Shown here piece after piece: positions 1-13,804 of a DNA stretch of 64,000 bases. Made by a program: the position numbers and the translations under genes. Source of the DNA: Dactylonectria macrodidyma (taxonomy: Eukaryota > Ascomycota > Sordariomycetes > Hypocreales > Nectriaceae); contig JAGMUV010000001.1 in the NCBI GenBank assembly GCA_020744425.1, positions 5,952,001 to 6,016,000 on the forward strand. The letters run 5' to 3'. Below the pieces are notes generated by a model, which was not told where the DNA came from, did no database searches, and worked only from the letters and a program-made list of their open reading frames with translations. Position 1 is the stretch's first letter; every line of letters begins with the position of its first letter.

Positions 1-113
1 TTAAGTTATATATATAATATAAATAATATTTATAGTATAGGTTTCTTATTTTTATTTATATATTTGAATATCTAACCTTTTTTAATATTAATCTCTTTAT
101 TATTAATAATATT

Positions 114-1178
114 ACTATTAAAACCACTATTCAGACTTTTATTTTTATATTAATATATTTCTATATAGTTATATATTTATATTACTTAAGTTATCTTCAG
201 ATAAAGGACTTAATTAATTAGTTAACCTCGTTATAAATAGACTCTTATCCCTCCTCCTTTATAAAACCTTCTTCTATTAAATCCTTTAACTATTTGATTT
301 CCTTAATTTCTAATATATTACTCTTTTAACTATATATTAATATAATATTAGCTTATAATTATATAATTTATATATTATAACTCTTTAAGTTATTAAAAAA
401 AGTATTATTAATAATTTTCTTTTTTTATTTCTTTTTAAACTAATTCTTTTAATAAGACTTACTCTATTTTAATCTATTAAATTATATCCTTATTTAATAA
501 AGTTTATAAGAATAAACTTTTTAAAAAGATATAATAATTAAAGATTATTAATTAAATAAGCTTTTTTAAATTAGGTTAGTTAAACTTAGCTTTTATTATA
601 TATTCTAAGTTAAATAAGTAAAATACTTTTTATAGCTTAAGAAGCAGGCTTTAATTAATTATCTTTAATTCTTTTAGCTAATATATATATAAGATAATTC
701 TTATATATTAGTATTAATAAGGGTCTATTAGGCTATTATATAATGCACTATATGTATATTATATTATTTATTTTAATTAGAGGGGGTTATTATAAGTTAT
801 TTATATTATAAGTAAGTAATTAAATTGCGATATAATGGGAATTGTAAAGCGGTAAATAAATTATAACTTAGAATTATAATAAGCTTAGAATATGATAAAT
901 GCAGAGCCTTTATAAAGCTTTTATTATATAATAATTTTGCCTTCTAATATCTAGCTTTTCTATCTAGCTTTCTAGCTACTTAATGCATTTTAAAGGGTTA
1001 ATTAAGATAATAAGGTATATACTCTAATATAGTAAAAACTTTAGTTATTCTGAGTTACTATTATCTTAGGCTTAGGTTTTAAGTCTTTATACTATTATTT
1101 ATTATTCATTTGTTTTTTTTTACTATTTAACCTCTAGCTTCTCTCTAAGTATACACTACTAAAGGACTATAATCTTAA
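114..1178 (+). repeat. 1.1-kb dispersed repeat, copy A
   Basis: This copy begins with the family's 5' end (ACTATTAAAACCACTATTC) and ends with the family's 3' end (AGGACTATAATCTTAAT). It contains the conserved middle landmarks, including the GAGCCTTTATAAAGCTTTTATT hairpin region near 905 and the TCTATCTAGCTTT short repeats near 955. It is heavily RIP-mutated. A clear target duplication is not readable because both flanks are AT-only. Confidence 0.75.
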
Positions 1179-1184
1179 TAATAT

Positions 1185-1409
1185 ATTATATATGCTTTAT
1201 ATTATTTATTTAATTAGAAGAGGTTATTATAAGTTAGTTATATTATAAGTAATTAAATTATAATATAATAAGAATTATAAAGTATTAAATTATAATATAA
1301 TTAGAATTATAATAAGCTTAGAATATAATAAAGTAAAGCTCTTATAAGGCTTTTATTATATAATGATTTTACTTTTTAATATTTAGGTTTTTTATTTAGC
1401 TTTTCTATT
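1185..1409 (+). repeat. 1.1-kb dispersed repeat, partial 3' fragment
   Basis: This is an internal and 3' segment of the same family (the region from the TATTATTTATTTAATTAGA landmark to the AGCTTTTCTATT short repeats). It is cut off where copy B starts at 1,410, so copy B probably inserted into or beside an older copy. Confidence 0.6.
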
Positions 1410-2495
1410 ACTATTAAAACTACTATTCAAACTTTTATTTTTATATTACTGCGTTTTTATATTATATATTTATATTACTTTAGTTATTTTAAAATAAAGG
1501 ATTTAATTAATTAGTTAACTTAGTTATAAATAGATTCTTATCCCCCTTCCTTTAATTACTAAAAACTAACCTTTTTTTATTAAATCCTTTAACTTATTAT
1601 AATTAATATTAAAAATAATTATAATAAGATTTCTTTAATTTTAAATATAATTATTATTTTTATAATTATATATTAATTAATATAATTTTAATTTATAATT
1701 ATATAATTTATATATTATAATTCTTTAAATTATTAAATAAAGTATTATTAATAGTTATTATTTCTTTTTATTTCTTTTTTTAAATTAATTCTTTTAATAA
1801 AACTTATTTTATTTTTATTTATTAAATTATATTTTTATTTAATAAAGCTTATAAGAATAGGTTTTTTTTAAAAAAAAAAAATTAATTAAATAAGCTTTTT
1901 ATAATTAGATTAATTAAATTTAGCTTTTATTATATATTTTAAATTAAATAAATAAAATACTCTTTATAATTTAAAAAGTAAGTTTTAATCTTTTTTAATT
2001 CTTTTAATTAATAGATATATAAGATAATTCTGATATATTAGTATTAATAAGAGTCTATTAGGCTATTATATAATGCATTATATGCGCATTATGTTATTTA
2101 TTTAGTTAGAAGGAGTTATTTTAAATTGTAATATAATGGGAATTATAAAGCATTAAATTGTGAGTTGGAATTGCGATAAGGTAACTTAGAATGCGATAAA
2201 TGCAGAGCCCTTATAGGGCTTTTATTGTATGACGATTTTGCCTTCTGATATCTAGCTTTTCTATCTAGCTTTTCTATCTAGCTTTCTAGCTGCTTAACGC
2301 ATCTCGAAGGGTTGATTAAGATAGCAAGGCTTGCACCCTGATGCAGTAAAAACTCTAGTCATTCTGAGTTGCTATTGCCTTAGGCTTGGGTTTTAGGCCC
2401 TCACACTATTATTCACTATTAGTTTTTTTTTTTTTTTTACTATTTAACCTCTGGCCCCTCTCTGAGTATGCGCTGCTAAGGACTATAACTTTAAT
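1410..2495 (+). repeat. 1.1-kb dispersed repeat, copy B
   Basis: Full-length copy with both family ends. Its 3' half (about 2,100-2,490) keeps more G and C than copy A, for example the hairpin GAGCCCTTATAGGGCTTTT near 2,205. This suggests less mutation there. Confidence 0.75.
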
Positions 2496-4684
2496 ATATT
2501 TATTATATATACCTTTTTATTAATTATTAAAATAAGTTTATAGTTATTAGCTTTTAATATAATTATAATCTCTCTTTTATTTTAATAAAATTAAAGAGTT
2601 TAGTATTAATTTATTACTTTATTAATTATATTATAAATATTAAAGATCTTATTTAAAAGTATATTATAATAATTATTAACTTCTTTCTATTCTTAAGTCT
2701 TAATTTAAATATTATATTTATAAATATAATTAGTTATAGTATTATTTTAAATATTAAAGTTATTTTTTAATATAATAAAATAAAGTAATTTTTAATAAGG
2801 ATTACTAATTATATTTTTACTAATTAGCTTATTTTATAAAATAAAATAATTATCTCTTTATTATATTATTTAATAAAATTCTTTTATATAACTTTATAAA
2901 CTTATATAAATATAAATTAATTCTACTATACTATTTTTAAATAATAATAATATATATAAAAGCTTAGCTCTATTGTAATAGTAAATAATATTATTAAAAA
3001 TACTATATTAATTAAAAAAGCTAATTAAAAGATTATTACTTTTAATACTTATTTATATTATAATACTTTATTAAAGTATCTTTATCTTTATAATTATATA
3101 ATATTAATTAATATTAAGTATTAAACTTATTAAGAAAGTAAGGCTATTTATAAAATTCCTTTTAATATAGTATAGCTATTACCTATATATTAAGTATAAT
3201 TCTTTAAATATATAGCTAAAATAGCTATAATTTATTTAAATAAATACTTTAATATAAACTTTAATATAAAAGATAATAATATATAATATTTTTAATAGTC
3301 TATACTTCTTATAGTCTTAGTTTAATATATTAACTTATATTATTAATTACTTATTATATTTTTCTAACTTTTTATAAAGCTATTATATAATATCTTAGCC
3401 TCTTTATATTATAATAAGTCTTTATAATAAACTCCGTATTTAATATTAATACTATTTACATAATATAGAAATATAAGGTATTACTTTATATTACTTTAGT
3501 TATTAATATCTAATTATTATAAAGATTAGCTAAAAATATAAAGTAAGATATTAAATAATAAGCTATATTCTTTAAAAATATAGACCTTATAAATACTATT
3601 AATTAAATAATAAAAGACTAATTTAACTTTATTATTAATAATATATATTAAGCTAATATAATTAATGATATTATAAAGCTTATTAATATCCTTTATAATA
3701 TTATTAGTTTAAAGTAAATTATAATTAGCTTTATAAAGCTTATAGAAATATTTAGTAATTTAATTATTTTTAATATAATATTAAAGTAATCTATTTTAAT
3801 ATTTAAAAAAGCTATAGAGCTATTATAAATTCTTATTATAATTCTTTTATAATACTAAGTCTAAGCTATTAAATCTTAATAATAAAGTATATTAAAAGAG
3901 ATTAAGAATTATATTTGAAATATATAAAATATTATATTATTAGCCTTTATTTTTAATATAATAATATATATTATTTCTTTATAAAAAGTATTAAATAGCT
4001 TTAAAAATAATAATATTATAATTATAATAATAAACCTTATTAATATAAAAACTAAGAATAAATAATTAGAAGTTATAATATAATTTAGTTAATTAAGGTC
4101 TTTCTTTATCCTTAGCTAATAGCTTATTATATAGTTTATACTTAATTAATAATAATATATTACTTTCCTTTTATATACTATTATCTTAATATTAAGTAAG
4201 ACTTATAATTAAATAATTATTACTTTCTTAAGCTATATTAACTATTTATATTCTTTAGAAATAAAGGTAGTATTAATAAAACCTAAGTTATTAAAGTATT
4301 TATAGTCTTTTTTGCTATTAAAAATGCTTCTTACTAATTATTACTTATAATAATATTTAGTATTATTATAGCTTAGATTAATAATATTATTATTTACTTT
4401 ACTTATTAATTTAAATAGAATATAATATAAAATATATTTAATAATATAAACTCTTCTTTTTTAACTATAAAAGCCTATTATATCTATAAGCTATTATAAT
4501 TAATTTAAAAAGATAAATAAATACTAATAATTAATAAAGTTAGTATACTTAGAGCTTAGATTCTCTTTAAAATTAATAAATAGCTTATTAAACTATAAAA
4601 TACTATTAATGCTTTTAGTAGTATTCTTATAATAATATTCTTAAAGGACTTTTACTAATTCTATTTAATATAAAAGAGGCTATT

Positions 4685-5777
4685 GCTATTAAAACCGCTA
4701 TTCGGACTTTTATTTTTATATTACTGCGTTTCTATATAGTCACATATTTGCATTACTTAAGTTATCTTAAGATAAAGGACTCGATTGATTAGTCGACCTA
4801 GTTATAAATAGACTCTTATCCCTCCTCTTCTAAACCTTCTTCTACTAAATCCTTTAACTATTCTAATAAGATTCCCTTAGTTTTTAATATATCACTCTTT
4901 TAGCTCTATATTAATTAGCATAAGGTCAGCCTATAATTATATAACCTATATATTATAGCTCTTTAGGTTATTAAAGAAAGTATTATTAATAATTATTATT
5001 TCTTTTCTTACTTCTTTTTAAACTAATTCTTTTAATAAGACTTACTCTATTTTAATCTATTAGATTATATCTTTATTTAATAAGGCTTATAAGAATAGAT
5101 TCTTTTAGAAAATATAATAACTAAAGATTATTAATTAAATAAACTTTTTATAATTAGATTAGTTAAATTTAGCTTTTATTATAAATCTTAAGTTAAATAA
5201 ATAAAATACTTTTTATAATTTAATAAATAAGCTTTAATCTTCTTTAATTCTTTTAATTAATATATATATAAGATAATTCTTATATACTAATATTAATAAG
5301 GGTCTATTAAGCTATTATATAATATACTATATATATATTATATTATTTATTTAATTAAGAGGAGTTATTATAAGTTAGTTATATTATAAGTAGTTAAATT
5401 ATAATATAATGAGGATTATAAAGTATTAAATTATAATATAATTAGAATTATAATAAGCTTAGAATATAATAAATGCAGAGCCCTTATAGGGCTTTTAGTA
5501 TATAATGATTTTGCCTTCTGATATCTAGCTTTTCTATCTAGCTTTTCTATCTAGCCTTTCTATTTAGCTTTCTAACTGCTTAATATATCTTAAAGGGTTA
5601 ATTAGGATAGTAAGGCTTGTACTTTAATATAATAGAAACTCTAATCATTCTGAGTTACTATTGCCTTAGGCTTGGGTTTTAGGCTCTTATACTATTATTT
5701 ACTATTAGTTATTTTTTTTTTTACTATTTAATCTCTAGCCCTTCTCTAAGTGTGCGCTACTAAGGACTATAACCTTA
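4685..5777 (+). repeat. 1.1-kb dispersed repeat, copy C, with 15-bp TSD
   Basis: Full-length copy of 1,093 bp starting GCTATTAAAACCGCTATTCG and ending AGGACTATAACCTTA. It is flanked by a perfect 15-bp direct repeat ATAAAAGAGGCTATT at 4,670-4,684 and 5,778-5,792. The flanking bases outside the duplication differ (t and a), so the duplication is exactly 15 bp. No terminal inverted repeats are visible. Confidence 0.85.
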
Positions 5778-6639
5778 ATAAAAGAGGCTATTCTTATTAC
5801 TTATAAAAGAGTTTCTTTAAGATATTAATTCTAATTTTAAGGCTAAATATTATATTTAATATAATAAAGCCTATACTTTATAATTATACTTTATAATTAT
5901 AATTATATTAAATAAATAAGTCTATATTATTAATAATTTAAAGCTTTAGTAATTATTAAGTTAATTCTATTATAATAAATAAGATTAAAAAGATATTATT
6001 CTTTTTAATTTTTAATACTTTTAGTATAAGTATTATATTTTATAGAAGAATAAACTAATTATAATAATGCTTTTAAATTAAAATAAATAGTAATTAAATA
6101 TAAAAGTAATAATTACTTTTATAAATTATAAAGACTGCTTTATATTAATTTTCCTTTTAATTTATAAATAGCTTAATAATAATCCTTTAGAAATTTAAGT
6201 AATTATAATAATAGCTTTAAAAAATACTAATACTATTTTAATTTATATATTTTTTATATATATTATTAATATATTTATTATTATAAATAAGAATATATAC
6301 TAAGACTTTAAATTAATTGATAGCTTTTACTTTATTATTATTATAATTATATTTAATATTACTTTTTTTAATTATAGTCTTTTTTATTATACTATTATTT
6401 ACTTTACCTTATTTATTATTATTATCTTATTATTAAAAGTAATTAATAATTTCTCTTTTATAAGACTATTATTTAATATAATCCTTCTTATTCTTATTAA
6501 TATTCAGATCAGTCTATTAAAATAATTATAATAATATTATAATACATTTAAATATAATTTACTATATATAGCTATTTTTACTTATACTAATTATAAAGTC
6601 TTAAATAATATATTAATATATATTAGTCTTAAGCTTTAT

Positions 6640-7751
6640 TTTTTAAAGTTATAGTCCTTTAGTAGCGCATATTTAAAGAGGGGCCAGAAGTTAAATAATA
6701 ATAAAAAAATAAGTAATAGTAAATAACAGTATAAGGGCCTAAAACCCAAGCCTAAGGCAATAGTAACTCAGAATGACTAGAGTTTCTACTACATTAGGGT
6801 GCAAGCCTTACTATCCTAACTAACCCTTCGAAATGCATTAAGCAGCTAGAAAGCTAGATAGAAAATCTAAATAGAAAAGCTAGATAGAAAAGCTAAATAT
6901 CAGAAGGCAAAACCGTTATATAATAAAAGCCCTATAAGGGTCACTTTGTCGCATTCTAAGTTACCTTATCACAGTTATAACTCATACTTATATTATAATT
7001 TAATTATCTCTTTATAATTCTAAATTATAATTTAACTTATTAAAGAATAACTCTTTATAATCGAACTAACTTATAATAAATACTATAATAAATATCTAAT
7101 ATAATATACTCTATATTTTTAATAACTTAAGTTTTAATAATTACTATACTCTTTTAATATATAATTTAAATACTAAGCTTAATAAGAATATAAAAAACCT
7201 TTAATAAGCTAAAGGCTATAATAAGAAGATATAATTTTAAAACTATTAAAATTTAATAACCTTCTAATAATAAATAAATTATTTTAATAATCTTTAAAAT
7301 TAAAGTATTCTTAAGACTATACTTTTTTAAAAGTAATTAATAATTTAAAAACTAAATTAAGAATAAATAATACTTTTTAAAGTAATTAATAATAAAATTA
7401 ATATTTAAAATATCTTTAAAAATAATATTCTTTAAATTATTAATTAATATTAATAAATAGTAAATAATATATATTATAAATAATATAATTATTATTAATA
7501 TATAAAATAATTAATATATTCAAAACTAAGGGAATCCTATAATTACTTTTAATATTAATTATAATAAGTTCAAGGATTTAGTAAAAGAAGGTTAGTTCTT
7601 AGTAATTAAGAGAGGAGGGATAAGAGTCTATTTATAGTTAGGTTAATTAATTAATTAAGTCCTTTATCTTAAGATAACTTAAGTAATGCAAATATATAAT
7701 ATAGAAATGCAGTAGTGTAGAAATAAAAGTCCGAATAGCAGTTTTAATAGC
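6640..7751 (-). repeat. 1.1-kb dispersed repeat, copy D, with 15-bp TSD
   Basis: Full-length copy (1,112 bp) in reverse orientation, flanked by a perfect 15-bp direct repeat AGTCTTAAGCTTTAT at 6,625-6,639 and 7,752-7,766. In the element's own orientation the duplication reads ATAAAGCTTAAGACT. It sits in the same degenerate host sequence as copies C and E. Confidence 0.85.
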
Positions 7752-8052
7752 AGTCTTAAGCTTTATAAAAGATATATAACTATAGTTAATAGAGAATTTA
7801 ATACTACGTCCTTATAATCCTTATAGCCTTTATATATAATTATCTTAAGCTTACTTATTATTTAATATTATATTACTTTTAAAAGTATATAAAATAGATA
7901 TTATAAGTAATTATATTCTTATTAATATAATGAAGGCTAAAGTAAGGCTTTTTAAACTTAATAAAGTAACTATTTGATATATTAAGTAGTCTTAGTTTAG
8001 TACTTTATATTAAAAAAAAGAATAGTATTCTTTTAGTAATATATATATATTA

Positions 8053-9052
8053 CACTATTAAAACCGCTATTCAGACTTTTATTTCTATACTACTGCGTTT
8101 CTATATAGTTATATATTTACATTACTTAAGTTATCTTAAGATAAAGGACTCGATTGATTAGTCGACTTAATTATAGATAGACTCTTATCCTTCCTCTACT
8201 AAATCCTTTAACCTAGCAGGATTACCTTAGTTTTTATTGCATTACTCCTTTAGCTGCATATTGATTAGCATAAGGTCAGCCTATAACTATATAATCTATA
8301 TATTATAGCTCTTTAGGTTATTAAAGAAGGCATTATTAATAATTATTATTTCCTTTTTTACTTCCTTTTAAGCTAATTCTTCTAATAAGACTTACTCTAT
8401 CTTAATCTATTAAATTATATCCTTATCTAATAGGGCTTATAAGAATAGGTTCTTCTAAAGGATATAATAACTAAAGATTACTAACTAAATAAGCTTTTTA
8501 TAATTAGGTTAGCTAAACTCAGCCTTTATTATAAGTCTTAAGTTAGATAAATAAGATGCTTTTTATAGCTTAAGAAATAAGCTTTAATCTTCTTTCATTC
8601 TTTTAGTTAGTATATATATAAAACGATTCTTATATACTAATATTAATAAGGGTTTACTAGGCTATTATATAATGCATTATATATATATTATATTATTTAT
8701 TTAGTTAGAAGGAGTTATTATAAGTTAGTTATATTATAAGTAAGTAGTTAAATTATAATATAATAAGAATTATAAACCATTGAATTACGATTTAGAATTA
8801 TAATAAGCTTAGAATGCGATGAATGTAGAGCCTTTATAGGGCTTTTATTATATAACGATTTTGCCTTCTTAAAGGGTTAATTAAGATAGTAAGGCTTGCA
8901 CCTTAATGCAATAAAAACTCTAGTCATTCTGAGTTATTACCTTAGGCTTGGGTTTTAGGCCCTTATACTATTATTTACTATTAATATTTTTTTTTTATAC
9001 TATTTAACCTCTAGCCTCTCTCTGAGTGTGTACTACTAAGAACTATAACCTT
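8053..9052 (+). repeat. 1.1-kb dispersed repeat, copy E, with 15-bp TSD
   Basis: A slightly shorter copy (1,000 bp) that lacks most of the TCTATCTAGC short-repeat array. It is flanked by AATATATATATATTA at 8,038-8,052 and 9,053-9,067. The duplication is low complexity, so it is weaker evidence than at copies C and D. Confidence 0.75.
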
Positions 9053-9929
9053 AATATATATATATTAATATTTATAATAGCTTTATAAATAAATTTAATT
9101 AACCTTATTTTTACTTTTAATAAGAATTATATAAGCTTATATTAAATAGTATAATAATATAAGAATTAAGCTCTTTTTACTATTTATATTAAATAATAAT
9201 TACTTTAAGACTATTTTAATTCTAATTATATAATATATTTACTTTTAATACTTTATATTATACTATTAAAATTATTAATCCTCTATTTATAAATTCTATC
9301 TTTATTATATAATCCTTAACTTATAACTTATAAAACTTAGTTAGACTTATTTAATATTTAAAACCTTAAGTCTAAGTATAATAATGAAAATAGCTAAAGT
9401 TAATTAATATATTAAAATGCATTTTTTTAAATATTTATTTCTTATTATTTAATATTACTAATTTAACAATAATTATAATAAAAAATATTATAAGATTATC
9501 TATACTTTTAAGTATAAGATTACTATTACTTAATTTAGTAATTATTAAGATTAGTAAAATAAATATAATAAGAGTAATTTATAAAAGTACTTAATTTTTA
9601 TAACTTCTATTTAATTTTTATAACTTATATTTAATTTTTAAATAATAAGACTAATAAAGAAAAAGTTAGTTTTTTTTAAAATAATAATAATAACTATAGA
9701 GTATATATATTATATACTATTAGTATTAATATTAATATATATAATAAAATATTAAAATAATAATATAATATAAAGTAATAAAGGTTAGGAAAAAAGCATA
9801 TTTAATCTAATAATAATTAAAATATTAAAATATTATTTTATATTTTATATATATTTTATATATAACTATATAATAGTAAATAGCATAGCTACTAAGCCTA
9901 TAGTAAGCCATACTATTATTCTAGCTAGT

Positions 9930-10130
9930 AAAATAAGATGCTAGACTTTATGCAAAGGAGGAATTAAAATATATAATATTTATGTGATTTTACTAGACGA
10001 ATGAAAAGCGCAGGATGCACGTGCTAGGAAGGAGGAAAATTACTGTATTAAGAACTAATGAGGAGGCGAGATTAAGGATGTGCGCTTAATAAAACCTTTC
10101 GTTCCTTAAGGCATAAACTAATATTTAAAG
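9930..10130. other. Isolated normal-GC patch inside the AT block
   Basis: About 200 bp here have ordinary base composition (for example around GAAAAGCGCAGGATGCACGTG at 10,002-10,022). They are surrounded by AT-only DNA and do not belong to any repeat recognised in this window. No ORF or RNA gene is evident. It may be a low-copy fragment that escaped RIP. Confidence 0.5.
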
Positions 10131-11653
10131 TACTTATTTTTTTTCCTATTTAAATAAGTATTGAATAGTAATATATTAAATATTAAATTTTTTTTTTATT
10201 AATCTAATACTTATATATATTAATTATTATAAATATTAAAGTAATTTACTTTTAAGTTAAAGGATATTTATATATAATAATAATTTAAATAATAAAATTA
10301 ATATACTTGACTATTACTAAATAATTATAAATAAAAGAAGATTATATTTATATTATTTAGTTTAATATTAATAGTTCTTTTTCTTATTAGTCTATTTAAA
10401 TATAATATAAGACTTTATAAATTAAAAAACTATTCGCTTATAATAAATATACTTAGTTTAGATTTATAATAAGAAAAGGTAAGTTAATTTTAACTATTAA
10501 ATAAATAAAAATATTTAGTAAATTTATTCTATCTTTTATAAAAATTAAGAAAATAGTATTATACTATTCTTATATTAACTTCTATTTTACTCTTTCTTCT
10601 TTATAAGCTATTAGAAATAGTTTTTATTCTTAATGACTTTATAGAATATAAGTATTTATCCTTTAGCTTAGAATAGTATTTTCTTATTCTTTAAATATTT
10701 AAAATTATTATAATTTAAGAATTTTATATTATATTTTATAATTAAATAGAATACTTATTAAAATATATTAAATCTGCTTTTATGAATTTTCTATTATTAT
10801 TTTATAAGTTATTCTATAATTTATTTAAGAAGAAAGTGTTTTCTTTAAGTTATAAAAATTACTCTTATCTTTTAAATACTTTTTAATTTATAAAGATATT
10901 ATTAGTTATTAAGATTATTTAAAATATCTTTAAAGAAGTATATTATTTATTATAATATAATTATATTATTACTTTTAGTATTAGTATATTTTCCTTTTTG
11001 CTTTAAATAATCTTATTCTTATTAAAGAGAAATTAAATATTTCATACTTTTATTATAGTTAAGATTATAAAATATAATATAATAAAATTTAAAAATATAA
11101 ATCTTTACTATCTTTACTATATTTATAAGTATATTATAATATTTTTAAATAATATTTAAGATCCTATTAATCATATCCTATTATATTCTTTTTTAAATAT
11201 TTTAAAAGATATTTATATTTTTAATATAATTATAATAAGTTAATATTATGAGACTTATTAAAATATCTTTTTATATAATAATATATAACTAAAAAGGCTT
11301 TAATTTATTTAAAGAAAAACAATCTTTTATATAATTATATTTAAATTAATATTATTAAAATAAAGAGTTAAAGCTTAGGTAATATAAAGTCCTTTTAATT
11401 ATCTATAGTTATTTAATTTCTAAAGAACTATTAATATAAAATAAAGTATATACTTTATATTTAGTACTATTTATAAAAAGAGGCCTTAACTTAGAATTAT
11501 TAAATAATCTTAATATTATATTAATAGATTTAGACTATTTAAATATAATTAAATATAATAACTTACTATTAGACTTTAATATACTTATTTATTTTAAAAA
11601 TACTAATATATTTATTGAAAATATTTATATTACTATATTTAAAGCTATTAATA

Positions 11654-12079
11654 ACGTATATGATATGCGAGTGGGACAAACAAGCGAGCGTGACACTCTG
11701 ATTTTCACCTTAAATCACGATTTTTAAAAAATCATTAGAAATTCAAACTAAGCCTGAAATAGCTAAAAATTTAAGTTTAACTTATTTATAGTATATATTA
11801 TTTTTAGGAATTTTTTTAGATTATATATATATATAGCGCTAGCAGTATTAAATTCGCACTGTTTTTTTTAGCTATTTTTATTTATAATTAGCTTAATAAT
11901 TTTTTTAAAAATATAAAAAAAAGACTAGCTTATTAACTTTTTAGTTAAATATCTAAAATTAATTTCTTAAAAATCGTAGGGCTTTATAGCCTATTTTAGA
12001 AATTTTAAAGTTTATACTTTTAGCTGTACAGTATAAGTGTCACGCTCGCTTATTTGTCCCACTCGCTTATCATACACGT
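11654..12079. mobile_element. MITE 1 (TIR element, TA duplication)
   Basis: 426-bp element with long terminal inverted repeats of about 45 bp. The left end reads ACGTATATGATATGCGAGTG and the right end, reversed, reads ACGTGTATGATAAGCGAGTG. TA lies on both sides (11,652-11,653 and 12,080-12,081). Each TIR holds two spaced copies of AAGCGAGYG. There is no coding capacity. TA duplication and TIRs fit a non-autonomous Tc1/mariner/pogo-type element. Its ends keep G and C although the surroundings do not. Confidence 0.85.
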
Positions 12080-12288
12080 TAGTATATTTAAAAATACTTA
12101 TATTATTTTTAAATTTATAACTTTTAATATATTCTCTTTAAATAAAATTCTTAAAATTAATAATATTATAAAGTTATAGTTTTTAATAAATAATATAATA
12201 ATAGTATATTTAAAGTAATTATAGACTATTATTATTATTTTTATTTAATTTAAATTATATATTTATATTAAATATAAGAATAAGTTTT

Positions 12289-13591
12289 ACTATTAAAACT
12301 ACTAACGTATATAATAAGCGAGTGCACCAACCAAGTGAGTGCACTAAAGCAAGTTTACACCTTAAAATACGATTTTTAAAAAACGTCTTAAAAATTCAAA
12401 CTAGGCTTAAAATGGCTATAATTTAAAAAATAGATGTATTAATCTACTAACAATAATTAATTATTTTTCTAGGTTTTTATAAAAACTCTTTATAAAGTTA
12501 TTTAAAATAATCTTATTCGCACTGTTTTTTTTCTTATTTTTATTTTTAAAGAGCTAAGTAAATTTTTTAAAAGTTTAGAAAAAATACTAACTTATGACTT
12601 TTTTATTTAAATATCTAAAATTAATTCCTTAAAATTCCTAGAACTATATATCTAATTTTAGAAAATTGAAAATTATGACTTTTAGCTGTATAGTATAAGT
12701 AGTGCACTTACTTGTTTAGTGCACTCGCTTATTGTGCACATTATATCTTTTTATTATTCTTTATCCTTTTATATATTTATAATAGTTATATTATTTATAA
12801 CTTATATTATTTACTTTTTATATTAATAATTTTAAAAATACTATTTTTTTAAAAAATTATTTTACTAATTTTATTATTAATTATTTTAAAAAGTATTATT
12901 TATTTTTAATATAATTTTTAAAGTATTAATTATTTTTAAAAAAGTATAATATTAAAAATACTTTAGTTTTAAAGATTATTAAAATAACTTATTTATTATT
13001 AGAAAGTTATTAAGTCTTAATAATTCTAATTTCTTTAAGATTATAATCTCTTATTATAGCTTTTAGCTTATTAAAGGTTTTTATATTTTTATTAAGTTTA
13101 GTATTTAAGTTATATATAGAAAGAGTATAGTAATTATTAAAACCTGAGTTATTAAGAATGTAGAATGTATTATATTAGATATTTATTATAGTATTCATTT
13201 TAGTCTCTAATATATTGAATTGCGATCTGGAATTATAAAGAGTTAAATTATAACTTAGAATTGTAATAAGGTAACTTGGAATGCGATGAAGTAAAGCCCT
13301 TATGGGGCTTTTATTATATGACGATTTTACCTTCTGATATCTAGCTTTTCTCTCTAGCTTTTCTATCTAGCTTTTTCTCTCTAGCTTTTCTAATAACGCA
13401 TTTCAAAGGGTTGAATAAGATAGCAAGGCTTGCACCCTGATGTAATAGAAACTCTAGTCATTCTGAGTTACTATTACCTTAGGCTTGGGTTTTAGGCCTT
13501 TATACTGTTATTTACTATTAGTTATATATTTTTTTAACTGTTTAACCTCTGGCCCCTCTCTGAGTGTGCGCTGCTAAGGACTATATCCTTA
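12289..13591 (+). repeat. 1.1-kb dispersed repeat, copy F, carrying MITE 2
   Basis: The copy starts ACTATTAAAACTAC at 12,289 and ends at 13,591. It is flanked by ATAAGAATAAGTTTT at 12,274-12,288 and ATAAGAATAAGTTTA at 13,592-13,606 (14 of 15 identical). MITE 2 lies 16 bp inside its 5' end, and roughly 200 bp of the expected 5' region seem missing after it. The middle belongs to the variant subfamily also seen at 15,844 and 16,974. Confidence 0.7.
12305..12741. mobile_element. MITE 2 (same family as MITE 1)
   Basis: 437-bp element, left end ACGTATATAATAAGCGAGTG and right end (reversed) ATGTGCACAATAAGCGAGTG, with TA on each side (12,303-12,304 and 12,742-12,743). It shares with MITE 1 the internal landmarks near each TIR (a CACCTTAAA..CGATTTTTAAAAAA block on the left, TTAGCTGTAYAGTATAAGT on the right). 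Non-coding. Confidence 0.85.
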
Positions 13592-13804
13592 ATAAGAATA
13601 AGTTTATTAATACTTTAGACCCTTTCTTTTTTATTAAAATATTTCTTATATTTCTTCTTTTTAGAGTTAGTAATATTAAACTAAAGAATTAATTATTTAT
13701 AAACTCTATTTTAAATAATAATATTAATTTAAAACTAAAATATTTCAATTAAAGTTAGTACTTAAAGAAATTACTAATTTTAATAAGTTATAAAGTAAAG
13801 AGTC

